From the NCBI RefSeq assembly GCF_005233515.1, contig NZ_QFZZ01000002.1, forward strand, positions 496,001-560,000: DNA of 64,000 bases, given 5' to 3'. The notes beneath the pieces were generated by a model, which worked only from the letters and a program-made list of their open reading frames with translations, had not been told where the DNA came from and ran no database searches. Made by a program: the position numbers and the translations under genes. The DNA is from Pseudomonas sp. CFBP13508. Lineage in GTDB: Bacteria; Pseudomonadota; Gammaproteobacteria; Pseudomonadales; Pseudomonadaceae. The first letter of the stretch is position 1, and each line of letters begins with the position of its first letter. This document shows, in pieces, positions 27,632 to 36,775 of the stretch.

Positions 27632-28624
27632 TCAACGGATGTCCTGGGCTTTCCACCACGCACAGAACTCATCGAGGGCCGCCCACAGGCTGACTTTCGG
27701 ATCGTAGTCGAGATAATGCCGGGCGCGGCTGATGTCGAGGGTGAAATTTTTTTTCATGACCTGCATGCCCAGGCGCGACAGGGTCGGCTCCGGGCGTCCC
27801 GGCCAGAGCATGCACGCGCCTTCGTTGAGCGCCGCGACGCTGTAGGCCAGACCGTAGGAGCGGTATTTGCGCACCTGATCGACTTCCATCCGCCGCATCA
27901 CGTAATTGACCACGTCCCACAGCGGCACCGGCGTGCCGTTGCTGATGTTGTAGGCCTTGCCCAGCGCCGAACCTTGCGCCAACAGGCTGCTGAGCATGGC
28001 TTCGTTGAGGTTTTGCACGCTGGTGAAATCGACCTTGTTCAAGCCGTCGCCGATGATCGCCAGCCGGCCCTTGCGCTGCATCTTCAGCAGGCGCGGGAAG
28101 ATGCTCATGTCGCCGGCACCGGTGACGAAACGCGGGCGCAGGGCGATGGTTTCCAGACCGAACTCCTGGGCACCGAAGACTTTCTGCTCGGCCAGATATT
28201 TGGTCGCGGCGTAGGGATGCTTGAAGCGTTTGGGCACTTGCTCTTCGGTCAGACCGAGATGGTCGCGGCCATCGAAATAGATCGACGGCGACGACAGATG
28301 CACCAGCCGCCGCACCCGCTGCTTGAGGCACGCTTCGACGACGTTTTCGGTGACTTCGACGTTGCCCTGATGAAAGTCCTGATAACGCCCCCACACACCG
28401 ACAGCACCGGCGCAATGCACCACGGCTTCGACATCGTTGCACAGATCCCGCACCAGATCGGCGTCGCTCAGATCGCCCGGCACGAACTCCGCGCCCCGGC
28501 GCACCAGATGCTCGACGCTCTCGGCCCGGCGACCGTTGACCCGCACTTCAAGGCCCTGCTCCAGGGCGAAACGCGCAAAGCGCCCGCCAATAAAGCCGCT
28601 GGCGCCGGTAACCAAAATCTTCAT
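27632..28624 (-). CDS. NAD-dependent epimerase/dehydratase, 3-beta-HSD-like extended SDR
   Basis: 330 residues from MKILVTGASGFIGGRFARFA; the open frame upstream of this ATG is repeat DNA. The N-terminal GASGFIGG nucleotide motif, D-x-x-D at GDLSDADLVR, and the YAATKYLAE active site (YxxxK) are all present, giving an extended SDR. The family covers sugar epimerases and 3-beta-hydroxysteroid dehydrogenase-like enzymes; the substrate cannot be named. It ends with SLWAALDEFCAWWKAQDIR. The promoter region contains short CAGCTGCAAG repeats shared with the argP end. Confidence 0.82.
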   Translation of the reverse strand: MKILVTGASGFIGGRFARFALEQGLEVRVNGRRAESVEHLVRRGAEFVPGDLSDADLVRDLCNDVEAVVHCAGAVGVWGRYQDFHQGNVEVTENVVEACLKQRVRRLVHLSSPSIYFDGRDHLGLTEEQVPKRFKHPYAATKYLAEQKVFGAQEFGLETIALRPRFVTGAGDMSIFPRLLKMQRKGRLAIIGDGLNKVDFTSVQNLNEAMLSSLLAQGSALGKAYNISNGTPVPLWDVVNYVMRRMEVDQVRKYRSYGLAYSVAALNEGACMLWPGRPEPTLSRLGMQVMKKNFTLDISRARHYLDYDPKVSLWAALDEFCAWWKAQDIR

Positions 28625-28640
28625 CAAAAACTCCAGGGAA

Positions 28641-28707
28641 GCAGCTGCAAGCTTCGAGCTTTCAGCTGCAAGTTGAAACGGTGCGTGTTCTTGCAGCTTG
28701 ACGCTTG
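28641..28707. repeat. Short CAGCTGCAAG repeats
   Basis: CAGCTGCAAG occurs twice about 20 bases apart, followed by the inverted form CTTGCAGCTTG. It fills most of the gap between the SDR start and the argP stop. It looks like a small dispersed Pseudomonas repeat. Confidence 0.45.
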
Positions 28708-28716
28708 TTGCTGCGC

Positions 28717-29604
28717 TCAAGCCACTAGCCATTGCTTTGCGGAGCGCAGCAGTTGTTCGGTCAGTAGATTGAGCAACTGGCCGCCATTGCGCCAATGATG
28801 CCAGTACAGCGGCACGTCTATCGGTTTATCTGGCAGCAATTCGCGCAGCACCCCGCGTTGCAATTGCTCGCGCACCTGCAGCTCTGGCACCAGGCCCCAG
28901 CCCAGACCGGCTTCGGTCAGGCGAATGAAGCCTTCGGAAGACGGGCATAAGTGATGTTCAAAAGCGCCGTCGACGCCCAACAGCGCCAGATAGCGATGCT
29001 GAAGGAAATCGTCCGGGCCGAAAACCAGCGCCGGGGTGCGCGGCAGCTGTTCGGCGCGCACCCCATCGGGAAAATGCCGAGCGATGAACGCTGGACTGGC
29101 TAGCGCCCGATAGCGCATGGCGCCGAGCAATACGCTGCGGGCACCTGCCACCGGCCGTTCGCTGGCACACAGGCATGCGGCCACTTCACCGGCACGCATA
29201 CGCTTGAGGCCGACGGTCTGGTCTTCGACGATCAGGTCGAGCAACAAATGCTGCTCGGCGCAGAAATCGCCGACGGCCTCGGCCCACCAAGTGGCGAGGC
29301 TGTCGGCGTTGAGGGCGATGCGCAGGCGATCGGGCAAGCCTTCTTCGTCCAGCGCCGGCACCACTGATTGCAAGTCGCGCTCGAGCAGACGCACCTGCTG
29401 CACATGGTTGAGCAAGCGTCGGCCGATCTCGGTCGGCGCTGGCGGTGTTCCGCGCACCAGCACTGGCTGGCCGACCCGCGCCTCGAGCAATTTGATGCGC
29501 TGGGAGATCGCCGACTGCGACAGGCCCAGCACTTGTGCGGCGCGATCGAATCCGGCCTGCTCGACCACAGCGGCGAGCGCGGAAAGCAATTTATAGTCGA
29601 ACAT
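28717..29604 (-). CDS. argP: LysR-family regulator ArgP (IciA)
   Basis: 295 residues. MFDYKLLSALAAVVEQAGFD and helix-turn-helix AAQVLGLSQSAISQRIKLLE are typical of ArgP, which senses lysine and arginine and activates the exporter gene argO/lysE. The effector domain continues with ARVGQPVLVRGTPPAPTEIG. It is divergent from a LysE/ArgO-type exporter gene with about 97 bases between the starts, the classic pairing. That context makes the assignment strong. Confidence 0.9.
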   Translation of the reverse strand: MFDYKLLSALAAVVEQAGFDRAAQVLGLSQSAISQRIKLLEARVGQPVLVRGTPPAPTEIGRRLLNHVQQVRLLERDLQSVVPALDEEGLPDRLRIALNADSLATWWAEAVGDFCAEQHLLLDLIVEDQTVGLKRMRAGEVAACLCASERPVAGARSVLLGAMRYRALASPAFIARHFPDGVRAEQLPRTPALVFGPDDFLQHRYLALLGVDGAFEHHLCPSSEGFIRLTEAGLGWGLVPELQVREQLQRGVLRELLPDKPIDVPLYWHHWRNGGQLLNLLTEQLLRSAKQWLVA

Positions 29605-29701
29605 CAGTTTTCCTAATGGGCGATCAGCACTATTGGTTTTTCTTATACAGCGTCACACCGGAGAATAGCCAGCAAGCACTCTCTTTCAAAGGATCTCTCC
29701 C

Positions 29702-30304
29702 ATGTGGCAAAGCTACGTAAACGGCCTGTTGGTGGCGTTCGGCCTGATCATGGCGATCGGCACGCAGAACGCTTTTGTCTTGGCGCAAAGCCTGCGCCGT
29801 GAACACCATTTGCCGGTGGCGGCATTGTGCGTGGTGTGTGACGCAATTCTGGTCGCGGCCGGGGTGTTCGGCCTGGCGACGATTCTGGCGCAGAACCCGA
29901 CCCTGCTGGCGATCGCCCGTTGGGGCGGTGCGACGTTCCTGATCTGGTACGGCAGCCAGGCGCTGCGCCGGGCCTGCTCGAAACAGAGCCTTGAGCAAGG
30001 CGAGAACCAGACCGTGCGTTCGCTGCGCGCAGTGATGCTCAGCGCGCTGGCGGTGACCTTGCTCAACCCCCACGTTTATCTCGATACGGTACTGCTGATC
30101 GGCTCACTGGGCGCGCAGCAATCGGTGCCGGGCGCTTATGTGGTCGGCGCGGCGAGTGCATCGTTGTTGTGGTTTTTCACCCTGGCCCTCGGCGCGGCGT
30201 GGCTGGCACCGTGGCTGGCCCGCCCGAGCACGTGGCGCATTCTCGATTTGGTGGTGGCGTTGATGATGTTCGCCGTCGCCGCGCAGTTGATCATCGCCGG
30301 ATGA
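29702..30304 (+). CDS. LysE/ArgO-family basic amino acid exporter
   Basis: 200 residues and five to six membrane helices. GTQNAFVLAQSLRREH near the N-terminus and LNPHVYLDTVLLIGSLG in the middle are family signatures. It exports arginine and/or lysine when these build up. It is divergent from argP, which should activate it. LysE-type lysine specificity versus ArgO-type arginine specificity cannot be told from the sequence. Confidence 0.9.
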   Translation: MWQSYVNGLLVAFGLIMAIGTQNAFVLAQSLRREHHLPVAALCVVCDAILVAAGVFGLATILAQNPTLLAIARWGGATFLIWYGSQALRRACSKQSLEQGENQTVRSLRAVMLSALAVTLLNPHVYLDTVLLIGSLGAQQSVPGAYVVGAASASLLWFFTLALGAAWLAPWLARPSTWRILDLVVALMMFAVAAQLIIAG

Positions 30305-30480
30305 ATAATTGCCAAAGGCTCTGGAACCTCTATCCCACACAGTTGTTGCGTGGTTAAGGCGCGACCCCGGTGCTATGATCCGAACCCTGCGCCGCAAAGA
30401 GTAAAAACTCGCCGGTGCATTTCCGGCCGCCCGTGATCGGCCTTGCGCTCACCGCAACAGACCTGATTAGGAGAATCATC

Positions 30481-31077
30481 ATGGCTTTCGAATTGCCGCC
30501 GCTGCCTTACGCACACGATGCCCTGCAGCCGCACATCTCCAAGGAAACCCTGGAGTTCCACCACGACAAGCACCACAACACCTACGTCGTGAACCTGAAC
30601 AACCTGGTGCCAGGCACCGAGTTTGAAGGCAAGACCCTGGAAGAAATCGTCAAGACTTCTTCGGGCGGCATCTTCAACAACGCCGCTCAGGTCTGGAACC
30701 ACACTTTCTACTGGAACTGCCTGGCGCCAAACGCCGGCGGTCAACCAACCGGCGCTCTGGCAGATGCCATCAACGCAGCGTTCGGTTCGTTCGACAAGTT
30801 CAAGGAAGAATTCAGCAAAACCTCGATCGGCACCTTCGGTTCCGGCTGGGGCTGGCTGGTGAAAAAGGCTGACGGTTCCCTGGCCCTCGCCAGCACCATC
30901 GGCGCCGGCAACCCGCTGACCAGCGGCGACACCCCGCTGCTGACCTGCGACGTCTGGGAACACGCTTACTACATCGACTACCGCAACCTGCGTCCGAAGT
31001 ACGTTGAAGCGTTCTGGAACCTGGTCAACTGGAAGTTCGTGGCCGAGCAGTTCGAAGGCAAAACCTTCACCGCTTAA
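30481..31077 (+). CDS. sodB: Superoxide dismutase, iron type
   Basis: 198 residues from [20 protein letters not shown], preceded by AGGAG. It converts superoxide to H2O2 and O2 in the cytoplasm. The metal ligands are in place: His27 in EFHHDKHH, the His in [14 protein letters not shown], and Asp and His in [21 protein letters not shown] and [10 protein letters not shown] fit the iron-dependent branch. In P. aeruginosa sodB is next to bifA, and here too bifA is the next gene. A strong terminator follows. Confidence 0.96.
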   Translation: MAFELPPLPYAHDALQPHISKETLEFHHDKHHNTYVVNLNNLVPGTEFEGKTLEEIVKTSSGGIFNNAAQVWNHTFYWNCLAPNAGGQPTGALADAINAAFGSFDKFKEEFSKTSIGTFGSGWGWLVKKADGSLALASTIGAGNPLTSGDTPLLTCDVWEHAYYIDYRNLRPKYVEAFWNLVNWKFVAEQFEGKTFTA

Positions 31078-31094
31078 GCTGCGCGCCAGACAAG

Positions 31095-31120
31095 AAACCC
31101 GGCTTCGGCCGGGTTTTTTT
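31095..31120 (+). terminator. Rho-independent terminator after sodB
   Basis: AAACCCGGCTTCGGCCGGGT hairpin with a run of seven T, about 18 bases after the sodB stop. Confidence 0.92.
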
Positions 31121-31406
31121 ATGCCCGGCGCATGGCGTTTCTCGCACGGTAAAAGCAGCTTCACGCCGTTTGCCGCCAGCCCTCAGCCGTCTACCATCAC
31201 AGACAGGAAAAAATCTTTGGCCCAGTGCTCAAGTTGAAGGCAATTGCAACCGACACAGTTAATTCAGAGCTATTACTCAAATGACGACATTGCGGCCAGG
31301 ATCACGGCGACTTTTCCCGTGCCCGATTGTCCCTTTGACTGCCAACCCGGGATTGCCAATACTCATGGCAACTTGACGCTACCCGCACGGAACAAGGAAT
31401 AACCCT
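31121..31406. other. Upstream region of bifA
   Basis: A 286-base non-coding stretch between the sodB terminator and bifA. It must hold the bifA promoter, but I find no convincing -35/-10 pair or operator. AAGGA lies eight bases before the bifA TTG start. Confidence 0.4.
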
Positions 31407-33458
31407 TTGAAGCTGGAACTCAAGAACAGCTTGTCGGTGAAGTTGCTCCGGGTCGTGCTCCTGTCGGCATTGATCGTAGGCGTAGTCTTGAGCTGCGCGC
31501 AGATTGTCTTCGATGCCTACAAGACCCGTCAGGCAGTGGCCGGCGACGCCGAACGGATCCTCGACATGTTCCGCGATCCATCGACCCAGGCCGTGTACAG
31601 CCTGGATCGGGAAATGGGCATGCAGGTGATCGAAGGGCTGTTCCAGGACGACGCCGTGCGTCAGGCCTCCATCGGCCACCCCAACGAAGCCATGCTCGCG
31701 CAGAAATCCCGCGAGCTGCAGCATTCCAACAGCCGTTGGCTGACCGACCTGATTCTCGGCCAGGAACGCACCTTCACCACGCAACTGGTCGGCCGTGGCC
31801 CTTACAGCGAATACTACGGCGACCTGAGCATCACCCTCGATACCGCCACTTATGGCGAAGGGTTCATTGTCAGCTCGGTGATCATTTTCATTTCCGGGGT
31901 GTTGCGCGCACTGGCGTTGGGCCTGGTGCTGTATCTGGTCTATCACTGGCTGCTGACCAAACCGCTGTCGCGAATCATTGAGCACCTCACCGAGATCAAT
32001 CCGGATCGTCCCAGCGCGCACAAGATTCCGCAGATCAAGGGCCACGAAAAAAACGAACTGGGCCTTTGGATCAACACCGCCAACCAGTTACTCGAGTCCA
32101 TCGAACGCAACACCCATCTGCGCCACGAAGCGGAAAACAGCCTGCTGCGCATGGCCCAGTACGATTTCCTCACCGGTCTGCCGAACCGCCAGCAATTACA
32201 GCAGCAACTGGACAAGATTCTCGTCGATGCCGGCAAATTGCAGCGCCGCGTCGCGGTGTTGTGCGTCGGCCTGGATGACTTCAAGGGCATCAACGAGCAA
32301 TTCAGCTACCAGACCGGCGACCAATTGCTGCTGGCCCTGGCCGATCGTTTACGTGCCCACAGCGGTCGTCTCGGCGCCCTCGCTCGACTGGGCGGCGATC
32401 AGTTCGCGCTGGTGCAGGCCGACATTGAACAGCCTTACGAAGCAGCAGAACTGGCGCAAAGCATTCTCGATGACCTCGAGGCGCCCTTCGCCCTCGACGA
32501 TCAGGAGATCCGCCTGCGCGCGACCATCGGCATCACCCTGTTTCCGGAGGACGGCGACAGCACCGAGAAGCTGTTGCAGAAAGCCGAGCAGACCATGACC
32601 CTGGCCAAGACCCGCTCGCGCAATCGTTATCAGTTCTACATCGCCAGCGTCGACAGCGAGATGCGCCGTCGTCGCGAGCTGGAAAAAGACCTGCGTGACG
32701 CGCTGATCCGCGACCAGTTCTACCTCGTCTATCAGCCGCAGATCAGCTACCGCGATCACCGCGTGGTCGGCGTCGAAGCGCTGATTCGCTGGCAACATCC
32801 GGAACACGGCCTGGTGCCGCCGGACCTGTTCATTCCGCTGGCCGAACAGAACGGCACGATCATCGCCATCGGCGAGTGGGTGCTCGATCAGGCCTGCAAG
32901 CAATTGCGCGAGTGGCACGATCAGGGTTTTGCCGATCTGCGCATGGCGGTCAATCTGTCCACCGTGCAACTGCACCACGCCGAGCTGCCACGGGTGGTCA
33001 ACAACCTGTTGCAGATGTACCGCTTGCCGCCGCGCAGTCTGGAACTGGAAGTCACCGAAACCGGCCTGATGGAAGACATCACCACCGCCGCCCAGCATCT
33101 GCTGAGCCTACGCCGCTCCGGTGCGCTGATCGCGATCGACGACTTCGGCACCGGCTATTCATCGCTCAGTTATCTGAAAAGCCTGCCGCTGGACAAGATC
33201 AAGATCGACAAGAGCTTCGTTCAGGACCTGCTCGATGACGACGATGACGCGACCATCGTTCGCGCGATCATTCAACTGGGCAAGAGCCTGGGCATGCAGG
33301 TGATTGCCGAGGGCGTGGAAACCGCCGAGCAGGAGACGTACATCATTTCCGAGGGCTGCCACGAAGGTCAGGGCTACCACTACAGCAAACCGCTGCCGGC
33401 GCGGGAGCTGGGGATTTACCTCAAGCAGGCGCAACGCAGTAACGCGGCGATTCTTTAA
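31407..33458 (+). CDS. bifA: c-di-GMP phosphodiesterase BifA (degenerate GGDEF, active EAL)
   Basis: 683 residues starting at TTG; the first residues (KLELKNSLSVKLLRVVLLSA) match BifA as I recall it. A membrane segment at about 12-32, a periplasmic part, and a second membrane segment near 150-175 are followed by a HAMP-like linker, then GGDEF and EAL domains. The cyclase motif reads GGDQF (329-333), so cyclase activity is not expected. The EAL domain has EALIRW (457-462), NLSTVQL, ETGLMED, DDFGTGYSSL, KIDKSFV and AEGVETAEQ, all the residues needed to cleave c-di-GMP. BifA lowers c-di-GMP and favours swarming over biofilm. The sodB-bifA order matches P. aeruginosa. Confidence 0.93.
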   Translation: MKLELKNSLSVKLLRVVLLSALIVGVVLSCAQIVFDAYKTRQAVAGDAERILDMFRDPSTQAVYSLDREMGMQVIEGLFQDDAVRQASIGHPNEAMLAQKSRELQHSNSRWLTDLILGQERTFTTQLVGRGPYSEYYGDLSITLDTATYGEGFIVSSVIIFISGVLRALALGLVLYLVYHWLLTKPLSRIIEHLTEINPDRPSAHKIPQIKGHEKNELGLWINTANQLLESIERNTHLRHEAENSLLRMAQYDFLTGLPNRQQLQQQLDKILVDAGKLQRRVAVLCVGLDDFKGINEQFSYQTGDQLLLALADRLRAHSGRLGALARLGGDQFALVQADIEQPYEAAELAQSILDDLEAPFALDDQEIRLRATIGITLFPEDGDSTEKLLQKAEQTMTLAKTRSRNRYQFYIASVDSEMRRRRELEKDLRDALIRDQFYLVYQPQISYRDHRVVGVEALIRWQHPEHGLVPPDLFIPLAEQNGTIIAIGEWVLDQACKQLREWHDQGFADLRMAVNLSTVQLHHAELPRVVNNLLQMYRLPPRSLELEVTETGLMEDITTAAQHLLSLRRSGALIAIDDFGTGYSSLSYLKSLPLDKIKIDKSFVQDLLDDDDDATIVRAIIQLGKSLGMQVIAEGVETAEQETYIISEGCHEGQGYHYSKPLPARELGIYLKQAQRSNAAIL

Positions 33459-33487
33459 AGATCAAAGATCGCAGCCTCAAAGATCAA

Positions 33488-33561
33488 AAGATCAAAAGAT
33501 CGCAGCCTCGTTGCACTCGTCAGCTCCTACAGTGCAACGAGGCTGCGATCTTTTGATCTTC
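33488..33561. repeat. Long inverted repeat with GATCGCAGCCTC arms after bifA
   Basis: The arm AGATCAAAAGATCGCAGCCT and its reverse complement, 28-30 bases each, face each other around a short spacer containing CAGCTCCTAC. Partial extra copies of AAAGATCAAAGATCGCAGCC precede it. It can form a very stable hairpin behind bifA and ends with TTTTGATCTT, so it may also stop transcription. It appears related to the GTAGGAGCTGCC repeats. Confidence 0.75.
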
Positions 33562-33599
33562 TTGCGCAAATAAGAAATATTTCCAGGCACGCCTTTACA

Positions 33600-33624
33600 C
33601 ATAATGCGAAAGATTTGCATTATG
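33600..33624 (+). promoter_or_regulatory. Candidate Fur box and inverted repeat before the imelysin cluster
   Basis: CATAATGC and GCATTATG form a perfect 8-base inverted repeat with a 9-base spacer. Counted by eye, GCGAAAGATTTGCATTATG agrees with the 19-base Fur consensus GATAATGATAATCATTATC at 12 positions. The left arm CATAAT could also be a -10 element, so binding here would block transcription. It lies about 60 bases before the gene. Confidence 0.5.
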
Positions 33625-33683
33625 TCGCAGTTTTGCGCGCCCCCGGCGCCAGTCCACTCAACTACCGAAGCAGGATGTTCGCC

Positions 33684-35042
33684 ATGATTCGTATGCCTCT
33701 GGCTACCGCCAGTCTGCTGGCCATCGCTATTTCCCTCGCCGGTTGCGGCGAAGGCAAGGACAAAGAAAAAGCCTCCGAGATGACTCCGGCTTCCAGCAGC
33801 GCTGCTCCAGCCCCGGCGCCGGCCGCTGCACCCGCTCCTGCTGCCGGTAAAGTTGACGACGCCGCCGCCAAGGCTGTGGTCGCGCACTATGCCGACATGG
33901 TCTTCGCCGTTTACAGCGATGCCGAATCCACCGCGAAAACCCTGCAAACCGCCGTCGACGCGTTCCTCGCCAAGCCGAACGCCGACACCCTGAAAGCCGC
34001 CAAGGCTGCCTGGGTCGCCGCGCGCGTGCCGTACCTGCAGAGCGAAGTATTCCGCTTCGGCAACACCATCATCGACGACTGGGAAGGTCAGGTTAACGCC
34101 TGGCCCCTGGACGAAGGCCTGATCGACTACGTCGACAAATCCTACGAGCACGCACTGGGTAACCCGGGCGCCACCGCCAACATCATCGCCAACACCGAAG
34201 TGCAGGTCGGCGAAGACAAGGTCGACGTGAAAGAGATCACCCCGGAAAAACTCGCCAGCCTCAACGAGCTGGGCGGTTCCGAGGCGAACGTTGCCACCGG
34301 CTACCACGCGATCGAATTCCTGCTCTGGGGCCAGGATCTGAACGGCACCGGCCCGGGCGCTGGCAACCGTCCGGCCTCGGACTACATGGAAGGCGCCGGC
34401 GCCACCGGTGGTCACAACGAGCGTCGTCGTGCCTACCTGAAAGCCGTGACCCAACTGCTGGTCAGCGATCTGGAAGAAATGGTCGGCAACTGGAAGCCGA
34501 ACGTGGCCGACAACTACCGCGCCACCCTGGAAGCGGAGCCAGGCGAAACCGGCCTGCGCAAAATGCTCTTCGGCATGGGCAGCCTGTCCCTGGGTGAACT
34601 GGCGGGCGAACGCATGAAGGTTTCCCTGGAAGCCAACTCCCCGGAAGACGAGCAGGATTGCTTCAGCGACAACACCCACTACTCGCACTTCTACGACGCC
34701 AAAGGCGTGCGTAACGTTTACCTGGGCGAGTACACCCGTGTTGACGGCACCAAGCTGACCGGCGCCAGCCTGTCGTCGCTGGTGGCCAAGGCCGATCCGG
34801 CTGCCGACACCGCGCTGAAAGCCGATCTGGCCGCGACCGAAGCGAAGATCCAGGTCATGGTCGATCACGCCAACAAGGGTGAGCACTACGACCAGTTGAT
34901 CGCTGCCGGCAACACCGCTGGCAACCAGGTGGTTCGCGACGCCATCGCCGCGCTGGTCAAGCAGACCGGTTCGATCGAAGCCGCTGCTGGCAAACTGGGC
35001 ATCAGCGACCTGAACCCGGACAACGCCGATCACGAATTCTGA
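33684..35042 (+). CDS. Imelysin-family lipoprotein, IcmP type
   Basis: 452 residues from MIRMPLATASLLAIAISLAG; AGGA lies eight bases upstream, while the ATG nine bases earlier overlaps that site. A lipoprotein signal with lipobox LAGC is present, then a low-complexity Ala/Pro linker (APAPAPAAAPAPAAG). The imelysin peptidase-M75-like domain follows, with the signature GYHAIEFLLWGQDLNG (the GxHxxE motif). Such proteins sit at the cell surface or periplasm and are linked to iron handling; proteolytic activity was reported for IcmP but is debated for the family. First gene of a cluster with a di-heme protein, a second imelysin and a DUF1513 protein. A candidate Fur box precedes it. Confidence 0.88.
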   Translation: MIRMPLATASLLAIAISLAGCGEGKDKEKASEMTPASSSAAPAPAPAAAPAPAAGKVDDAAAKAVVAHYADMVFAVYSDAESTAKTLQTAVDAFLAKPNADTLKAAKAAWVAARVPYLQSEVFRFGNTIIDDWEGQVNAWPLDEGLIDYVDKSYEHALGNPGATANIIANTEVQVGEDKVDVKEITPEKLASLNELGGSEANVATGYHAIEFLLWGQDLNGTGPGAGNRPASDYMEGAGATGGHNERRRAYLKAVTQLLVSDLEEMVGNWKPNVADNYRATLEAEPGETGLRKMLFGMGSLSLGELAGERMKVSLEANSPEDEQDCFSDNTHYSHFYDAKGVRNVYLGEYTRVDGTKLTGASLSSLVAKADPAADTALKADLAATEAKIQVMVDHANKGEHYDQLIAAGNTAGNQVVRDAIAALVKQTGSIEAAAGKLGISDLNPDNADHEF

Positions 35043-35064
35043 TCACAGCGTCCGCGTCAAAAAG

Positions 35065-35088
35065 AGGCGACCTTCGGGTCGCCTTTTT
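35065..35088 (+). terminator. Rho-independent terminator
   Basis: AGGCGACCTTCGGGTCGCCT hairpin followed by T5, about 23 bases after the first imelysin gene. It would separate this gene from the next three in transcription, at least in part. Confidence 0.9.
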
Positions 35089-35111
35089 CATTATTGGCAC
35101 ACCACTATCCC

Positions 35112-35201
35112 TGTGGGAGCGAGCCTGCTCGCGAAGGCTTGATCCGGCGCAGCATTTTCAGCGCGTCGGGCGCCGCTTTCGCGAGCAGGCTCGCTCCCAC
35201 A
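35112..35201. repeat. REP pair
   Basis: Facing REP arms about 45 bases apart between the terminator and the di-heme protein gene. Confidence 0.9.
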
Positions 35202-35320
35202 GTGTTGGCGTGCGCTACACGGCTTGCGCGATATCCAAGCAAACGATAATTCCTCTTATTCAAACTCCCCCGCCCTGTTAGACTTTGCGCCTTTGTTTTC
35301 GCCCGTTTGCAGGATGTCTG

Positions 35321-36748
35321 ATGCCGTCGTTGCCGCTTCGCTTGTCCGCACTGTTGCTGGCCCTGGGCCTGAGTGCCTGCGATGACGCCCCGCGTTTCAC
35401 CAAGGCCGAGCCGGGGGAAGCGCGTTCGGGCGGTGCGGCGACTGTACGCAAGAGCGATCAGAACGCCTTTTCCCTGCCATCGGCCAACCTGCCGCCGTCG
35501 CGGCGGGTGGATTTCAGTGTCGGCAACAGTTTCTTTCGCAGCCCGTGGGTGATCGCGCCGTCGACCACCACGGCGCGCGACGGCCTCGGCCCGTTGTTCA
35601 ATACCAACGCCTGCCAGAACTGCCATATCAAGGACGGTCGCGGTCATCCGCCGGCACCTGATGCAACCAATGCAGTGTCGATGCTGGTGCGCCTGTCGAT
35701 TCCCGACGCGCCGCCCTACGCCACAGTCATCGAACAGCTCGGCGTGGTGCCGGAGCCGGTGTATGGCGGGCAGTTCCAGGACATGGCCGTGCCCGGCGTC
35801 GCCCCGGAAGGCAAGGTGCGCGTCGACTACACACCGGTGCCCGTACGCTTCAAGGACGGCACCGAGGTCGAGTTGCGCAAACCGACCCTGCAGATCACTC
35901 AACTCGGTTACGGCCCGATGCACCCGGACACGCGTTTTTCCGCGCGGGTGGCGCCGCCGATGATTGGTCTGGGCCTGCTCGAAGCGATCCCTGAGCAAGC
36001 GATCCTCGCCAACGCAGCCGCCCAGGCGAAAGAGAACAACGGCATCAACGGCCGGCCCAACCGGGTCTGGGATGACCAGTTGCAGAAGACCGTTATCGGC
36101 CGGTTCGGCTGGAAGGCCGGGCAACCGAACCTCAATCAACAGAACGTTCACGCGTTTTCCGGTGACATGGGCCTGACCACCAGCCTGCGACCGTTCGACG
36201 ATTGCACCGAGGCGCAGACTGCCTGCAAACAGGCGCCGAACGGTAATGGCCCGGACGGTGAACCGGAGGTGAGCGACAACATTCTGCGCCTGGTGCTGTT
36301 CTACAGCCGCAACCTGGCAGTGCCGGCGCGCCGTGGCATTAACGACCCACAGGTGCTGGCCGGCAAGAATCTGTTTTTCCAGGCCGGTTGCCAGTCGTGC
36401 CACACGCCGAAATACACCACCGCCGCCGATGCCGCCGAACCGGAATTGGCCAATCAGGTGATTCGTCCGTACAGCGACTTGCTGCTGCATGACATGGGCG
36501 AAGGCTTGGCGGACAACCGCACGGAATTTCAGGCCTCCGGCCGCGACTGGCGCACGCCGCCGTTGTGGGGGATTGGTCTGACGCAAGCGGTCAGCGGTCA
36601 CACCCAGTTTTTGCATGACGGCCGCGCACGCAACCTGCTCGAAGCGGTGCTCTGGCATGGCGGCGAAGCGACGGCGGCGCAGCAACAGGTTTTGTCTTTC
36701 AATGCCGAGCAGCGCGCTGCGTTGCTGGCGTTTCTGAACTCACTTTAA
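35321..36748 (+). CDS. Di-heme oxidoreductase-like lipoprotein (DHOR/thiol oxidoreductase family)
   Basis: 475 residues from MPSLPLRLSALLLALGLSAC, with AGGA seven bases upstream. A lipoprotein signal (LSAC) sends it to the periplasmic side of a membrane. Two heme-c binding motifs are visible: CQNCH in the N-terminal third and CQSCH in the C-terminal third, as in the DHOR family (often named di-heme or thiol oxidoreductase). It lies between two imelysin genes and is probably co-transcribed with the second imelysin and DUF1513 genes. The constant linkage of DHOR with imelysins suggests a role in iron oxidation or transfer (inference). Confidence 0.88.
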   Translation: MPSLPLRLSALLLALGLSACDDAPRFTKAEPGEARSGGAATVRKSDQNAFSLPSANLPPSRRVDFSVGNSFFRSPWVIAPSTTTARDGLGPLFNTNACQNCHIKDGRGHPPAPDATNAVSMLVRLSIPDAPPYATVIEQLGVVPEPVYGGQFQDMAVPGVAPEGKVRVDYTPVPVRFKDGTEVELRKPTLQITQLGYGPMHPDTRFSARVAPPMIGLGLLEAIPEQAILANAAAQAKENNGINGRPNRVWDDQLQKTVIGRFGWKAGQPNLNQQNVHAFSGDMGLTTSLRPFDDCTEAQTACKQAPNGNGPDGEPEVSDNILRLVLFYSRNLAVPARRGINDPQVLAGKNLFFQAGCQSCHTPKYTTAADAAEPELANQVIRPYSDLLLHDMGEGLADNRTEFQASGRDWRTPPLWGIGLTQAVSGHTQFLHDGRARNLLEAVLWHGGEATAAQQQVLSFNAEQRAALLAFLNSL

Positions 36749-36775
36749 ATACTGAAAAAACATCGGGAGCCCGAC

